The translations under genes were made by a program, and so were the position numbers. Shown here piece after piece: positions 15,826 to 24,829 of a stretch of DNA of 64,000 nucleotides. Every line of letters starts with the position of its first letter. Position 1 is the first letter of the stretch. Where the stretch lies: contig JACRBM010000060.1 in assembly GCA_016219275.1 (NCBI GenBank), positions 62,001-126,000 of the forward strand, given 5' to 3'. The notes below the pieces were generated by a model. The model did not search any database and was not told the DNA's origin. It saw only the letters and a list, made by a program, of their open reading frames with translations. This stretch comes from Chloroflexota bacterium (GTDB lineage: Bacteria; Chloroflexota; Anaerolineae; UBA4142).

Positions 15826-17034
15826 ATGAAAGAATTACGCCGCAAGGGATTTGTCACACGCGCCGTGCACGCGGGCGAACGTGCGCTCCAGGGTGACTAT
15901 ACACCGGTTGCCACACCCATTCACCCGACGGTCGGTTTTGTGTACGAAAGCATGGACGATTTGGACGCGATCTTTGCGACGACGCGTGAAGGATACGTCT
16001 ATCCGCGTTACGGCAGTCCAACCGTCGCCGCATTTGAGCAAGCGATCGCGGAACTCGAAGCCGGCGAAGCGGCGCACGCCTACGCTTCGGGAATGGCGGC
16101 GGTTCATGCCGCGTTGTTAGCCGCGGGCGTGCGCGCGGGAACGACCGTGGTCGGCGCGATGGATGTGTACGGCGCGACCTTCACCTTACTGCAACGTCTC
16201 TTTTCGCAATTGGGCGCGACCGCGCGATGGGTGGATGTGACCGACCTGGCATCGGTTGAAGCGGCGCTGGCTGAAACGCGTCCTGTTGCGCTGTGGGCGG
16301 AAACGATTTCGAATCCCTTGCTCAAAGTGGCTGACATCCCGGCGCTCGCGGATTTGGCGCATCGCTATGGCGCGCAGTGTCTGATCGACAATACGTTCGG
16401 CTCGCCGTACTTGTGCAATCCCATCGCGCACGGCGCGGACTATGTCGTGCACAGCGCGACCAAGTACATTGGCGGACATGGCGATGTGATGGCAGGCGTG
16501 GTGGTGACGGCGAATAAAAATAAAAGTACGCTGTACGAGTTGAACAAACTCGTCGGCGGAGTGCTCGGTCCGTTCGAGGCGTGGCTGGCATTGCGCGGCG
16601 TCAAGACGTTGCCGTTGCGAATGCGCCAGCAGTGCGCGAACGCGGCGCGCATCGCGGAATGGCTCACCCAGCATCCGAAGGTCGCGTGGATTAATTATCC
16701 TGGATTGTCGAATCATGCTCAACACGCGTTGGCGCAAAAACTTTTTGGCGCACGCGGCTTTGGCGGAATGGTGTCGTTCGAAATTGTTGGGGCGGATCGC
16801 GCCAAGGCATTCCGTTTCATGGAGGCGCTCGAACTATGTCTGCCCGCGACGACGCTGGGCGATATTTACACGCTGGTCTTGCATCCGGCATCGTCGTCGC
16901 ACCGCGGACTGACACCGGCAGAACGCGCCCAGGTCGGCATCGGCGAGGGCTTGGTGCGAATGTCGGTTGGCATCGAGGATGCCGACGATATTATTGCCGA
17001 TCTCGCCCAGGCGCTTGACAATGCCGGCATGTAA
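15826..17034 (+). CDS. PLP-dependent Cys/Met-metabolism lyase or synthase
   Basis: The protein has 402 residues and is full length for the cystathionine gamma-synthase / methionine gamma-lyase family (fold type I). Visible motifs are YPRYGSPT (substrate and phosphate contacts), ASGMAAVHAALLA, LIDNTFGSPY (Asp to the PLP ring) and SATKYIGGH with the PLP lysine. The active-site Cys typical of methionine gamma-lyase (YGCTF) is Ala here (VYGATF), which argues against a classic gamma-lyase. GAGGAGG precedes ATG. It leads an operon with the next two genes (gaps 45 and 28 bp). Confidence 0.88.
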   Translation: MKELRRKGFVTRAVHAGERALQGDYTPVATPIHPTVGFVYESMDDLDAIFATTREGYVYPRYGSPTVAAFEQAIAELEAGEAAHAYASGMAAVHAALLAAGVRAGTTVVGAMDVYGATFTLLQRLFSQLGATARWVDVTDLASVEAALAETRPVALWAETISNPLLKVADIPALADLAHRYGAQCLIDNTFGSPYLCNPIAHGADYVVHSATKYIGGHGDVMAGVVVTANKNKSTLYELNKLVGGVLGPFEAWLALRGVKTLPLRMRQQCANAARIAEWLTQHPKVAWINYPGLSNHAQHALAQKLFGARGFGGMVSFEIVGADRAKAFRFMEALELCLPATTLGDIYTLVLHPASSSHRGLTPAERAQVGIGEGLVRMSVGIEDADDIIADLAQALDNAGM

Positions 17035-17079
17035 AATCGTGGGGCAATTTTCCAAAATTGCCAATAAAGGAACTTGCAG

Positions 17080-17769
17080 ATGAAGTACGTTGCTTTACTG
17101 GGAGAATTCACGCTGACATCGAAAACACATCGCGCGACGAACGCGGCGACTCAACATTCGTGTGACACGCTCGGCATCGGCGTCGCCGGCGAATGGGTCT
17201 CGACCGAGGATATCGCACCTTCTCTTTTCGCGCGCTATTCCGGAATCTGGGTCGCGCCCGGCAGTCCATACAAAAACATGGACAGGGCGCTCTGGGCGAT
17301 TCAACACGCGCGGGAGAACCGCATCCCTTGCCTGGGCACGTGCGGCGGCTTTCAACACATGATCATCGAGTACGCGCGTAACGCCCTGGGTTTCCAGGAC
17401 GCGCAACATGCCGAGTACGATCCCTACGCGTCCAATCTGTTCATCTCACGGCTAGAGTGCTCACTAGTTGGACGCGCGATGAAATTGAATTTTGGCGCGG
17501 ATTCGCATGTGGCGGCGTTCTATGGTGCGCGATCCGCCATCGAAGAGTATTACTGCAACTTTGGCGTGAACCCCGACAAGATGCAATTCTTGACGAGCGG
17601 CTCACTGCGCGTCACAGGGTCCGATTCGGAGGGAGCGGTTCGGGTGATCGAGTTGCCGGACCATCCATTTTTTCTGGGCACACTGTTTGTGCCCCAGGCG
17701 CGCTCCACGCCCGAGAAACCCCATCCGCTCGTCACCGCGTTTTTGAAAGCGGTTGCTGGTACGGACTAA
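17080..17769 (+). CDS. CTP-synthase C-terminal-like amidotransferase without His-Glu pair
   Basis: The protein has 229 residues and matches the glutaminase half of CTP synthase with no synthetase domain. The nucleophile region is CLGTCGGFQHMIIEYARN, which keeps the Cys. The catalytic His-x-Glu of CTP synthase (FHPEFTSTP) reads FVPQARSTP, so both residues are lost. Close relatives are annotated as CTP synthase C-terminal region-related (seleno)proteins; here the codon is TGC, ordinary Cys. ATG 17080 is chosen over a TTG at 17074 by AAAGGA spacing. It is the middle gene of an operon with the PLP enzyme and the cyclase. It may act as a hydrolase or binding protein rather than an amidotransferase. 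Confidence 0.8.
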   Translation: MKYVALLGEFTLTSKTHRATNAATQHSCDTLGIGVAGEWVSTEDIAPSLFARYSGIWVAPGSPYKNMDRALWAIQHARENRIPCLGTCGGFQHMIIEYARNALGFQDAQHAEYDPYASNLFISRLECSLVGRAMKLNFGADSHVAAFYGARSAIEEYYCNFGVNPDKMQFLTSGSLRVTGSDSEGAVRVIELPDHPFFLGTLFVPQARSTPEKPHPLVTAFLKAVAGTD

Positions 17770-17797
17770 CATTCGCGATGAAAGGGAAATCGCATTC

Positions 17798-18469
17798 ATG
17801 GACAAACGCATCAAGTTCATTGATCTGAGTCACACCATCGAGGATGGTCTGGTCACGTACAAGGGGTTGCCCGCGCCGATCATCTGCGATTATTTGAGCC
17901 GCGAAAAATCGCGCGCGGTGTACGCGCCGGGGACCGAATTTCAAATCGGCAAAATCGAAATGGTGACGAACACCGGCACGTACGTGGATTGTCCGTTTCA
18001 CCGGTACGCGGACGGCAAGGATTTATCGCAAATGGGGCTAGAGGCGTTCGCCGACCTCGAAGGCATCGTTGTCCGCGCGGATTATCGTAACTCGTTAGCG
18101 GTGGACGCGACGTTCTTCCAAGACAAGGAACTGCGCGGCAAGGCGGTCTTGGTCCACACGGGCTGGGATGTTCATTGGAACACCGACGCGTATTTTCAAA
18201 ATCATCCCTACGTGACCGAGGATGCGGCGGTGTATTTGCAAACATGCGGCGTCAAACTGGTTGGCATTGATTCGATGAACATTGACAACACGAGCCAGGT
18301 CAAGTCCCGCCCCGTTCATTCGATTTTGTTGGCATCGGACATTCTGATCGTCGAGCACTTGTGCAACCTGGGCGAATTGCCCGACGAAGGATTCACATTT
18401 AGCGCGGTGCCGCCCAAGTGGAAAGGCGTCGGCACCTTCCCGGTGCGCGCGATGGCGAAACTCAGGTAG
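17798..18469 (+). CDS. Cyclase-family protein (kynurenine formamidase fold), altered ligands
   Basis: The protein has 223 residues of the PF04199 type. It starts FIDLSHTIEDGL, and the metal-site motif is TNTGTYVDCPFHRY. In metal-dependent members this reads HxGTHxDxPxH; here the first two His are Asn and Tyr, while Asp and the last His remain. Downstream, HTGWDVHWNT and GIDSMNIDN follow the family pattern. The ATG at 17798 follows AAAGGGAA. It is the last gene of the operon with the PLP enzyme and the CTP-synthase-like protein. It may still hydrolyse an amide or ester, or it may have changed its metal. Confidence 0.82.
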   Translation: MDKRIKFIDLSHTIEDGLVTYKGLPAPIICDYLSREKSRAVYAPGTEFQIGKIEMVTNTGTYVDCPFHRYADGKDLSQMGLEAFADLEGIVVRADYRNSLAVDATFFQDKELRGKAVLVHTGWDVHWNTDAYFQNHPYVTEDAAVYLQTCGVKLVGIDSMNIDNTSQVKSRPVHSILLASDILIVEHLCNLGELPDEGFTFSAVPPKWKGVGTFPVRAMAKLR

Positions 18470-18474
18470 CCACT

Positions 18475-19383
18475 CTAGTCACTCGACTCGACCATCGCGC
18501 CCACGATTTTCGTTTGTGGCGCAAATTTGCGATTCACCAAGATCACCCCTGCCAGGATAAGACTCAATCCCAGGATCGCTTCCCATGCAATCGGTTCGCG
18601 CAACAACACCGCGCCCCACATCACGCCGAAGATCGGCAACAGATATGTGACCAGCGACGTGCGCGTCGCGCCGGTGTGATTGACGAGCCAGTAGTACAAA
18701 ATATACGCGACTGCGGTGCCGAGGATTGCCAGCGTGACCAATGCGCCGAGCGCAGGCAACGTTGGACGCAACGTCCACGGACGATCAATGACTATGCTGG
18801 GTATCACCATCCACATTGCCGCCGTGCCAAGTTGCCCCGCGGCGGCAAGCACTGGCGACACGCCGCGCAAGGTGCGCCGCGCCATGATCGTTGCAACCGC
18901 GTAACTCAACGCCGCGCCGACGACTGCCAGCTGTCCCCAGAATTCGATTTGAATTCCCCCGCGCAATTCCGGCAGGAAAACAATGACGACCCCGACAAAT
19001 CCGACCAACACGCCAAGCATCTTGGGCATCGTCATGCGTTCGTCGTGCGTCCAATAATGCGCGAGCAAAACGGTGAACAAGGGCATCGCCGCGTTCAAGA
19101 TGGATGCCAAGCCGCTCGTGATGTGCGTTTCGCCCCAGGTGATCAGCGTGTACGGAATCACGCCGTTCAAAATTCCTAGCGCGATGAACGTCGTCCATAA
19201 TGCGCGCGTGCGCGGGAACGCTTCGCGGCGAAATCGCATCACGCCGAACAAGACGGTCGCGGCGATCAACGTTCGTCCCAGGACGAAGGTGAACGGCGGA
19301 ATCTCGGCGACGCCGACTTTGATGAACAAGAACGATGCGCCCCAGATCGCGCCAAGCAAGAATAATATGAACCAGGCAAACAT
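18475..19383 (-). CDS. EamA/DMT-family transporter
   Basis: The protein has 302 residues with ten predicted membrane helices in two EamA repeats, each opening with a hallmark (ILFLLGAIWGASFLFIKVG near the N-terminus; WGQLAVVGAALSYAVATIMA in the second half). The family exports amino acids and other metabolites. AGGAG precedes ATG 19383. It converges with the cyclase gene five bases away and is followed upstream on the same strand by the PPOX-family gene. The substrate is unknown. Confidence 0.88.
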   Translation of the reverse strand: MFAWFILFLLGAIWGASFLFIKVGVAEIPPFTFVLGRTLIAATVLFGVMRFRREAFPRTRALWTTFIALGILNGVIPYTLITWGETHITSGLASILNAAMPLFTVLLAHYWTHDERMTMPKMLGVLVGFVGVVIVFLPELRGGIQIEFWGQLAVVGAALSYAVATIMARRTLRGVSPVLAAAGQLGTAAMWMVIPSIVIDRPWTLRPTLPALGALVTLAILGTAVAYILYYWLVNHTGATRTSLVTYLLPIFGVMWGAVLLREPIAWEAILGLSLILAGVILVNRKFAPQTKIVGAMVESSD

Positions 19384-19409
19384 GGGTGCTCCTATTTTTG
19401 ATTTTCGAT

Positions 19410-19979
19410 TTACGAATTCGCGCTGGACGAAGCATGCGCCGCGTCGTACCAAAACGCGCCCGGAAAATCTTCGGCGACTTGTTTCCGCTTGCCGCTCCAT
19501 TGCTCGATCTCGATGCGATACACGGCAGTGCGCGCCAATTCTTGCGGCGAAATGGAACGATAATCCATGCCGTACTCGAGATGTGCAAAATATTTTTCGA
19601 GGAGCAACTGCAACGCGTGCGCGGCTTCCGCTTCATCGGCGACGACCGACGCGCGTCCGAACACGACGACGCTCGCGTACTCGCTGCTCATGGCGAATGC
19701 AGTCGGCGCGGGCAATTGTCGCCCAATCTCGTTGACGCTGAAACAGACGCGCGGGTTGTCCTCAACATCGGTGCGCGTGCGCCCGGCGGGCGCGCCGTGC
19801 ATGTAGATCGCGTCCGCGGTTTCGTCGAAAACATAGTGCCGGGCGGAGATGTACGGCTGACCCTCGTGGGCGGTCGCCATGATCCCGATTGCCGCGCGAT
19901 GGAGCATCGCCCGAATCCATGCTTCATCCTCGACAGCGCGGTCTTGGCGTTTGACTTGGGCTAAGGAAATTGTTTTCAT
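19410..19979 (-). CDS. Pyridoxamine 5'-phosphate oxidase-family flavin protein (NimA-like)
   Basis: The protein has 189 residues with a split-barrel FMN-binding fold: IGIMATAHEGQPYISARHYV, DAIYMHGAPAGRT and YASVVVFGRASVV are the beta strands that hold flavin in this family. Members include NimA-type nitroreductases. It is divergent from a MocR regulator that senses PLP-type ligands, with 82 bp between the starts, so it is the likely target of that regulator. The EamA transporter lies 26 bp downstream and may be co-transcribed. Confidence 0.8.
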   Translation of the reverse strand: MKTISLAQVKRQDRAVEDEAWIRAMLHRAAIGIMATAHEGQPYISARHYVFDETADAIYMHGAPAGRTRTDVEDNPRVCFSVNEIGRQLPAPTAFAMSSEYASVVVFGRASVVADEAEAAHALQLLLEKYFAHLEYGMDYRSISPQELARTAVYRIEIEQWSGKRKQVAEDFPGAFWYDAAHASSSANS

Positions 19980-19996
19980 GCGCCATAATGTAACCT

Positions 19997-20050
19997 AAAA
20001 GTGGTCTTGACACAAGTGCCATTTTTCGCTAAATTGAAGGTACCACTTTT
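19997..20050 (+). promoter_or_regulatory. MocR gene promoter flanked by an inverted repeat
   Basis: TTGACA (20007-20012), a 17 bp spacer and TAAATT (20030-20035) form a sigma-70 promoter toward the MocR gene. It is bracketed by AAAAGTGGT (19997-20005) and ACCACTTTT (20042-20050), a perfect 9 bp inverted repeat. A weaker copy, ACAAGTGC, lies at 20012-20019. These are likely half-sites for the MocR protein, which would control itself and the divergent PPOX-family gene. Confidence 0.7.
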
Positions 20051-20061
20051 TGGAGGGCGTT

Positions 20062-21573
20062 ATGGCAAAACGCGCGGCATTTCTTACGCTCGCGGCATTG
20101 GATCTCGAACGCGGCACGCCCACCGCGTTGCACCGTCAACTCTATTATCGTTTGAGTCACGCGATTCTTACACATCGGCTCGCGCCTGGCGTGCGGCTTC
20201 CGCCGACGCGCGCGCTCGCGGCGGAACTGGGCGTCTCGCGGAACACGGTCGTCAACGCGTTCGAACAACTTTTGGCGGAGGGCTACATCGAGGGCAAGGT
20301 TGGCAGCGGGACGTACGTCAGCCACGCCTTGCCCGATCAGGTCCTGCAAGTACGCGCGCAAAGCAGTGCGCCTTCGCGCGCGATGTTGGCGCGCGCCACA
20401 CTATCCAAGCGCGGCGCGATCATGGCGTCCGCGCCGGCGCGCGATTGGCAGGATAGCGACAAGCCGCGCGCGTTCCGTCCCGGCATCCCCGCACTCGACG
20501 AATTCCCCTTTGCGATGTGGCGGCGGCTCGCGCACAAACGTTGGCGCGATCTGCCGCGCGACGCGCTCGGGTACGGCGAACCGGCGGGTTATCGTCCGTT
20601 GCGCGAATCTATCGCCGCGTACCTTGGCGCATCGCGCGGCGTGCGGTGCGATCCGGAGCAAGTGATCGTCGTCGCCGGTTCGCAACAGGCGCTTGATCTC
20701 GCCGCGCGCTTGCTCCTCGACTCCGGCGATATCGCGTGGATCGAAGACCCAGGTTATCGCGGCGCGCGCGGCGCATTGCTTGCGGCGGGCGCGCGGCTAG
20801 TCCCGGTGCCCGTGGACGCGGAGGGATTGCGCGTGGAAGTCGGCGTTGCGAAAAACGCCGACGCGCGCCTGGCGTACGTCACACCGTCGCATCAATATCC
20901 GCTCGGTGTGACGATGAGTCTGGCGCGCCGACTGACTTTGTTGGAGTGGGCAACGCATTCGAATGCCTGGATTTTGGAGGATGATTACGATAGCGAATAT
21001 CGGTACGCGGGGCGACCGCTCACCGCGTTGCAAGGATTGGACAACGCGCAGCGAGTGATCTACATCGGCACGTTCAGCAAGGTGCTGTTTCCCGCATTGC
21101 GCCTGGGTTACCTGGTCGTGCCGCCGAACTTGGTGGACGCGTTCGTCGCCGCGCGCGCGATGGCGGATCGTCAATCGCCGACGCTCGATCAAGCCGTGCT
21201 CGCCGATTTTATCGCGGAGGGATTTTTCGCGCGGCACGTACGGCACATGCGAACGTTGTACGCGGAACGACGCGCGGCGTTGGTGGACGCTGTCGCGCGC
21301 GAACTGGGTGGGCTACTGGAGATTACGTCGGAAGAAGCGGGGTTGCACGTGCTGGCGCGCTTGCCGAAAGGCGTGGATGATCGCGTGATTTCGCGACGCG
21401 CGGCGAAGCATAATGTCGAAACACCGGCGCTGTCCGATTATGCGCTCGCGCGTTTGGCGCGCGGTGGACTGGTGCTCGGTTACGCGGCGGTCAACGCGCG
21501 CGAGATTCGCGAAGGTGTGCGGCAACTCGCGTCCGCGTGTTCATTCGCGCATCCGCGCAAATCGCGCGAATAA
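20062..21573 (+). CDS. MocR-family regulator (GntR HTH + aminotransferase-like domain)
   Basis: The protein has 503 residues. The N-terminal wHTH (RLPPTRALAAELGVSRNTVV) covers about residues 25-90. A linker leads into a fold-type I aminotransferase domain with PLP lysine in GTFSKVLFPALRLGY and DDYDSEYRY. MocR regulators read PLP or its adducts and often control vitamin B6 or amino-acid genes. TTGGAGGG precedes ATG 20062. It is divergent from the PPOX-family gene and the EamA transporter, the standard layout for a MocR target. Confidence 0.93.
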   Translation: MAKRAAFLTLAALDLERGTPTALHRQLYYRLSHAILTHRLAPGVRLPPTRALAAELGVSRNTVVNAFEQLLAEGYIEGKVGSGTYVSHALPDQVLQVRAQSSAPSRAMLARATLSKRGAIMASAPARDWQDSDKPRAFRPGIPALDEFPFAMWRRLAHKRWRDLPRDALGYGEPAGYRPLRESIAAYLGASRGVRCDPEQVIVVAGSQQALDLAARLLLDSGDIAWIEDPGYRGARGALLAAGARLVPVPVDAEGLRVEVGVAKNADARLAYVTPSHQYPLGVTMSLARRLTLLEWATHSNAWILEDDYDSEYRYAGRPLTALQGLDNAQRVIYIGTFSKVLFPALRLGYLVVPPNLVDAFVAARAMADRQSPTLDQAVLADFIAEGFFARHVRHMRTLYAERRAALVDAVARELGGLLEITSEEAGLHVLARLPKGVDDRVISRRAAKHNVETPALSDYALARLARGGLVLGYAAVNAREIREGVRQLASACSFAHPRKSRE

Positions 21574-21631
21574 TAATGTTCAATGGGTTGGGCGAGCGCA
21601 TCGCGGCGCAAGAACGATTTCGAAGACTCGT

Positions 21632-23440
21632 TTATTCCAGGTACGTCGCTTCGGCGTACTTGCGTTGAAAACCGGGAACACTCGCCAACTCGATGTACGC
21701 ATCGCGCTGCGCGATTTGCTTCGCCAATGCGCGCTGTTCGCGCGAGATGAGCGCGAGGCGCGCGCCCGTGCCTGCCGCATTGCCGACTTGTTTGAACCGC
21801 TCCAAAGGTAATCGCGGCAACATCCCAATCGTGACCGCGCTCGACACGTCAATGAAGGTGCCGAATGCGCCGGCGATGATGACTTGCTCGATGTCGTTTT
21901 CGGTGAGACCCGCGTCGGCAACCAACGCCTGAATCCCCATGCGGATCGCGCCCTTCGCCAATTGCAATTCGCGTACATCTTTTTGCGAGATCGTGAGCGC
22001 GTCCAGTCCTTGACGTTCTTCCTCGCTCACAATCACAAATTCGCGCATCCCACTCTGAACGCGGACGCGCGCGTGATCGCCCATACGACCTTGCCGATCC
22101 AGTATCCCATTCAAGCGCAATTGCGCGACCGCGTCCAGCAATCCCGACCCGCACACCCCGACTGGTGCGACGCCGCCAATCGTTTGATACTCTAATTTTT
22201 CTTTCGTCAACAACAGATGCTCGATTGCGCCTGGCGCGGCGCGCATTCCGAATTTGATGTGCGCGCCTTCGAATGCCGGACCCGACGCGCATGACACGCT
22301 CGTCATCTTGCCGCGATGGTTCAGACAAATCTCGGTGTTGGTGCCGATGTCGAGCGCGAGCACGACGCCTTTCAATTCGGCGAGACGCGTCGCCAAGATC
22401 ATCGCGACGTGATCCGCGCCGACGTAACCGGCGATGTTGGGGAGCAAATGCACGTACGCGCCCGGCGCAATGTTCAAATCCAGGTCGCGCGCCTTGACAT
22501 CGAGCGCGGCGCGTGTGGCTGGCACGTACGGCGCGAATCCCAGTTGTTGCACCGGCAAGCGCAAAAAGAGATGGTGAATCGCGGTGTTGCCGACGACGAC
22601 CGCTTCGACAATCTCGCTTGGATTCGCGCTGATCGTCGCGCACAAATCCGCGGCTAACTGACTCAACGCGTCGGTGAGCAACTTTTGCATGCGCGCGGCT
22701 TGAGCAGCTCCTTGACACGCGATGCCAATGCGCGTGACCACATCCTCGCCGTACGAAATTTGCGGATTCATCAAGCCCTGGGATGCGAGCGTCTGTCCAG
22801 TTTCCAAATCCAAGAGATAGCCCGCGATCTTGGTCGTGCCAATGTCCACTGCGAGACCGAGCCAACGCGTCGCCGGCGCGCTCACCGCGACGATTTCGTT
22901 TCCGCGTAATCCAACGCGAACGCGCCAATTCAAATCGCGCAAGTGTGGCGAGAGCGTTTGCAAGACATGGTAATCAATCGTCCCAGGTTCGACGTGATGC
23001 TCGCCGGCTAACGCCGACCAGAGACCCAGGTCGTCCGCACGTGGGTTTTCGAGCGTAGGTGGGGTGAGTTGAATATCGAAAGTACGGATCGGCGGGTCGG
23101 GTTGAATTTCAACTTGCAATCCTTCGAGCTGGGTACGTTGCGGGGCGGTGAGTGATTCCGGGGGAACGCGCAACTTGACATCACTTTGTGGAAACGTTTG
23201 GCACGCGAGGCGATAACCTCGCTCCAATTCGCGCGGGGTCAAAATATTTTTTTCGTCAACGGTGGGTAGAGAGACTTGCCCAGACACAACCTGGACTTTG
23301 CAGCGTTCGCAACTGCCCATGCCACCGCACACGTTGACCAGGTCAACGGCAAGTTGGCGCGCGCAATCGAGCAAGGATTGGTCATGGGGACATTCACCGC
23401 GACGTCCCACCGGCTCGAAATCTATTTGAAAAGCCGTCAT
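21632..23440 (-). CDS. Corrinoid-protein reactivase, 2Fe-2S ferredoxin + ASKHA (RACo-like)
   Basis: The protein has 602 residues. The N-terminal [2Fe-2S] domain has Cys38, Cys44, Cys47 and Cys80 (NVCGGMGSCERCKV; LACQTF). A linker and an ASKHA ATPase fold of the DUF4445 type follow (GLAVDIGTTKIAGYLLD; VVGNTAIHHLF; LALDIGTNTEI; IIAGAFGTFID). RACo proteins use ATP to lift an electron from the ferredoxin onto Co(II)-corrinoid, rescuing oxidised methyltransferase systems. It is the last gene of the leftward corrinoid operon, 110 bp after the UroD gene with a hairpin between. Confidence 0.93.
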   Translation of the reverse strand: MTAFQIDFEPVGRRGECPHDQSLLDCARQLAVDLVNVCGGMGSCERCKVQVVSGQVSLPTVDEKNILTPRELERGYRLACQTFPQSDVKLRVPPESLTAPQRTQLEGLQVEIQPDPPIRTFDIQLTPPTLENPRADDLGLWSALAGEHHVEPGTIDYHVLQTLSPHLRDLNWRVRVGLRGNEIVAVSAPATRWLGLAVDIGTTKIAGYLLDLETGQTLASQGLMNPQISYGEDVVTRIGIACQGAAQAARMQKLLTDALSQLAADLCATISANPSEIVEAVVVGNTAIHHLFLRLPVQQLGFAPYVPATRAALDVKARDLDLNIAPGAYVHLLPNIAGYVGADHVAMILATRLAELKGVVLALDIGTNTEICLNHRGKMTSVSCASGPAFEGAHIKFGMRAAPGAIEHLLLTKEKLEYQTIGGVAPVGVCGSGLLDAVAQLRLNGILDRQGRMGDHARVRVQSGMREFVIVSEEERQGLDALTISQKDVRELQLAKGAIRMGIQALVADAGLTENDIEQVIIAGAFGTFIDVSSAVTIGMLPRLPLERFKQVGNAAGTGARLALISREQRALAKQIAQRDAYIELASVPGFQRKYAEATYLE

Positions 23441-23472
23441 CGCTTTCTAGAACTCCAGTTGAGGTAAAACGC

Positions 23473-23513
23473 GGGCGCATAGTGCAGAACAAGTTGCAAT
23501 GCGCTATGCGCCC
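23473..23513 (-). other. Hairpin between methyltransferase and reactivase genes
   Basis: GGGCGCATAG (23473-23482) pairs perfectly with CTATGCGCCC (23504-23513) around a 21-base loop. No T-run follows on the minus strand, so it is more likely a stability or partial-termination element that lowers reactivase expression relative to the methyltransferases. Confidence 0.5.
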
Positions 23514-23550
23514 AGAACGAATTGTATGCTATTTTGCGAACCGCGCAAAA

Positions 23551-24828
23551 TTAGTACACGCCGTACTCTTTCGTCGCATCTACCCAAACTTTGACGAGGT
23601 CTGGTCTGCAACCTTCCATCTCGCCGACGCCGACGCTCATAATATAGCCGCCGCCTTTGCCGACGATCTGGCACAGTTTCTTGGTCAGATCGCGCACTTG
23701 GTCTGCGGTACCAGCTTGCAACAACGAGTTAGGCATGCCGCCCATAATGCACATCGTATCGCCGACGATTTCCTTGACCTTGAAAATGTCACTGGACTGG
23801 AACAAGCCCGCGGTCTTACCTTTGGGCAACTCTGCCAGATATTTCAGGCGTTGATTCCAAACCCCTTCGTAAAAGACAAAGGGCTGGATGCCCGCGTTGA
23901 CCAAGCCCACCATCATTGCTTTCAATTGGGGCCAATAGAATTTTTCAAACTGCGGGAGCGACATGAATCCGTCCGAGCCGCGATGCAGCGGAATGAACGC
24001 GACGTTGATGCCAGTCGCGCGACTCCAGTTGATCGCGAATTCGAGCTCAAAGCGCAAGACCTTTTCTTGCGCCGCGAGCAATTTTTCCGGTCGGCGGTGC
24101 ATGTCGAGAAAAATGCCGCGCATCCCGCGCAAGGTGTCGGACATGAAATCGAACGGCGCTTCGATCAGCGAACCCATGAACGTGGGCGGCGCGAATCCCA
24201 GTTCGATCATGCGCTGAACCCCGCGGACGGCACGCGCATCGCCGGCTGCTTGCGCTTCGATCGCTTTGGCAAGCGTTTGCAGTGCCTGGACGACGGGCGG
24301 CGCTTTGAACACTCCCAGGTTGAACAAACTATAATGACCGAACGCCGCCATACCTAGCGGCGGGAGGACGGCTAGCCCTTCCAGTCGTGGGAAGACGCGG
24401 GGCCAATACTTGCGAATGCTCCAATCGGCGGGGTCGTCGAGAAAGGCGTCGTAATCTTCCGCCTTCATGTACTCGCCTTCGACGAACTGGAACGAGCCAT
24501 TCGGATCCAAACCATGACCTGGGAACTTGGTCATGCGGTCGCCCACCACCAGACCGGGCGCGGGATTATTGAACACGCCCATGATGCTGTCGGGTTGAAA
24601 GTGCAACGCCGCCTTTTCCAGCAATTCCAATTCTTTCGCGCCGTTCTCGTGTTGCTCTTGCCGCGTGATGCCGCCCATCTCCGCCAGCATGTAACCCATG
24701 CCGAGTTGAATCGGGATACGGTCGGGTTGCTTGAGTTGCAAAGCATCCTGAATGCGCTTGGCGCGCTCGGCAAAAAGTTGCTGAGGACTTTTGCCGACAT
24801 CTGCGTCTTGAAAAGAATTCGTTGCCAT
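23551..24828 (-). CDS. UroD-type corrinoid methyltransferase
   Basis: The protein has 425 residues of the uroporphyrinogen decarboxylase-like fold used by MtaA/MtbA and O-demethylase methyltransferases. It opens with FAERAKRIQDALQLKQPDRIP, the family's first helix and strand. The HxC zinc pair of MtaA is not evident: the matching strand reads FVFYEGVWNQRL, as in UroD-like methyltransferases thought to act on methoxylated or methylamine substrates. GGAGG precedes ATG 24828, one base after the corrinoid gene's stop. It probably moves methyl from a substrate to the corrinoid protein. The substrate is unknown. Confidence 0.85.
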   Translation of the reverse strand: MATNSFQDADVGKSPQQLFAERAKRIQDALQLKQPDRIPIQLGMGYMLAEMGGITRQEQHENGAKELELLEKAALHFQPDSIMGVFNNPAPGLVVGDRMTKFPGHGLDPNGSFQFVEGEYMKAEDYDAFLDDPADWSIRKYWPRVFPRLEGLAVLPPLGMAAFGHYSLFNLGVFKAPPVVQALQTLAKAIEAQAAGDARAVRGVQRMIELGFAPPTFMGSLIEAPFDFMSDTLRGMRGIFLDMHRRPEKLLAAQEKVLRFELEFAINWSRATGINVAFIPLHRGSDGFMSLPQFEKFYWPQLKAMMVGLVNAGIQPFVFYEGVWNQRLKYLAELPKGKTAGLFQSSDIFKVKEIVGDTMCIMGGMPNSLLQAGTADQVRDLTKKLCQIVGKGGGYIMSVGVGEMEGCRPDLVKVWVDATKEYGVY

Positions 24829-24829
24829 T

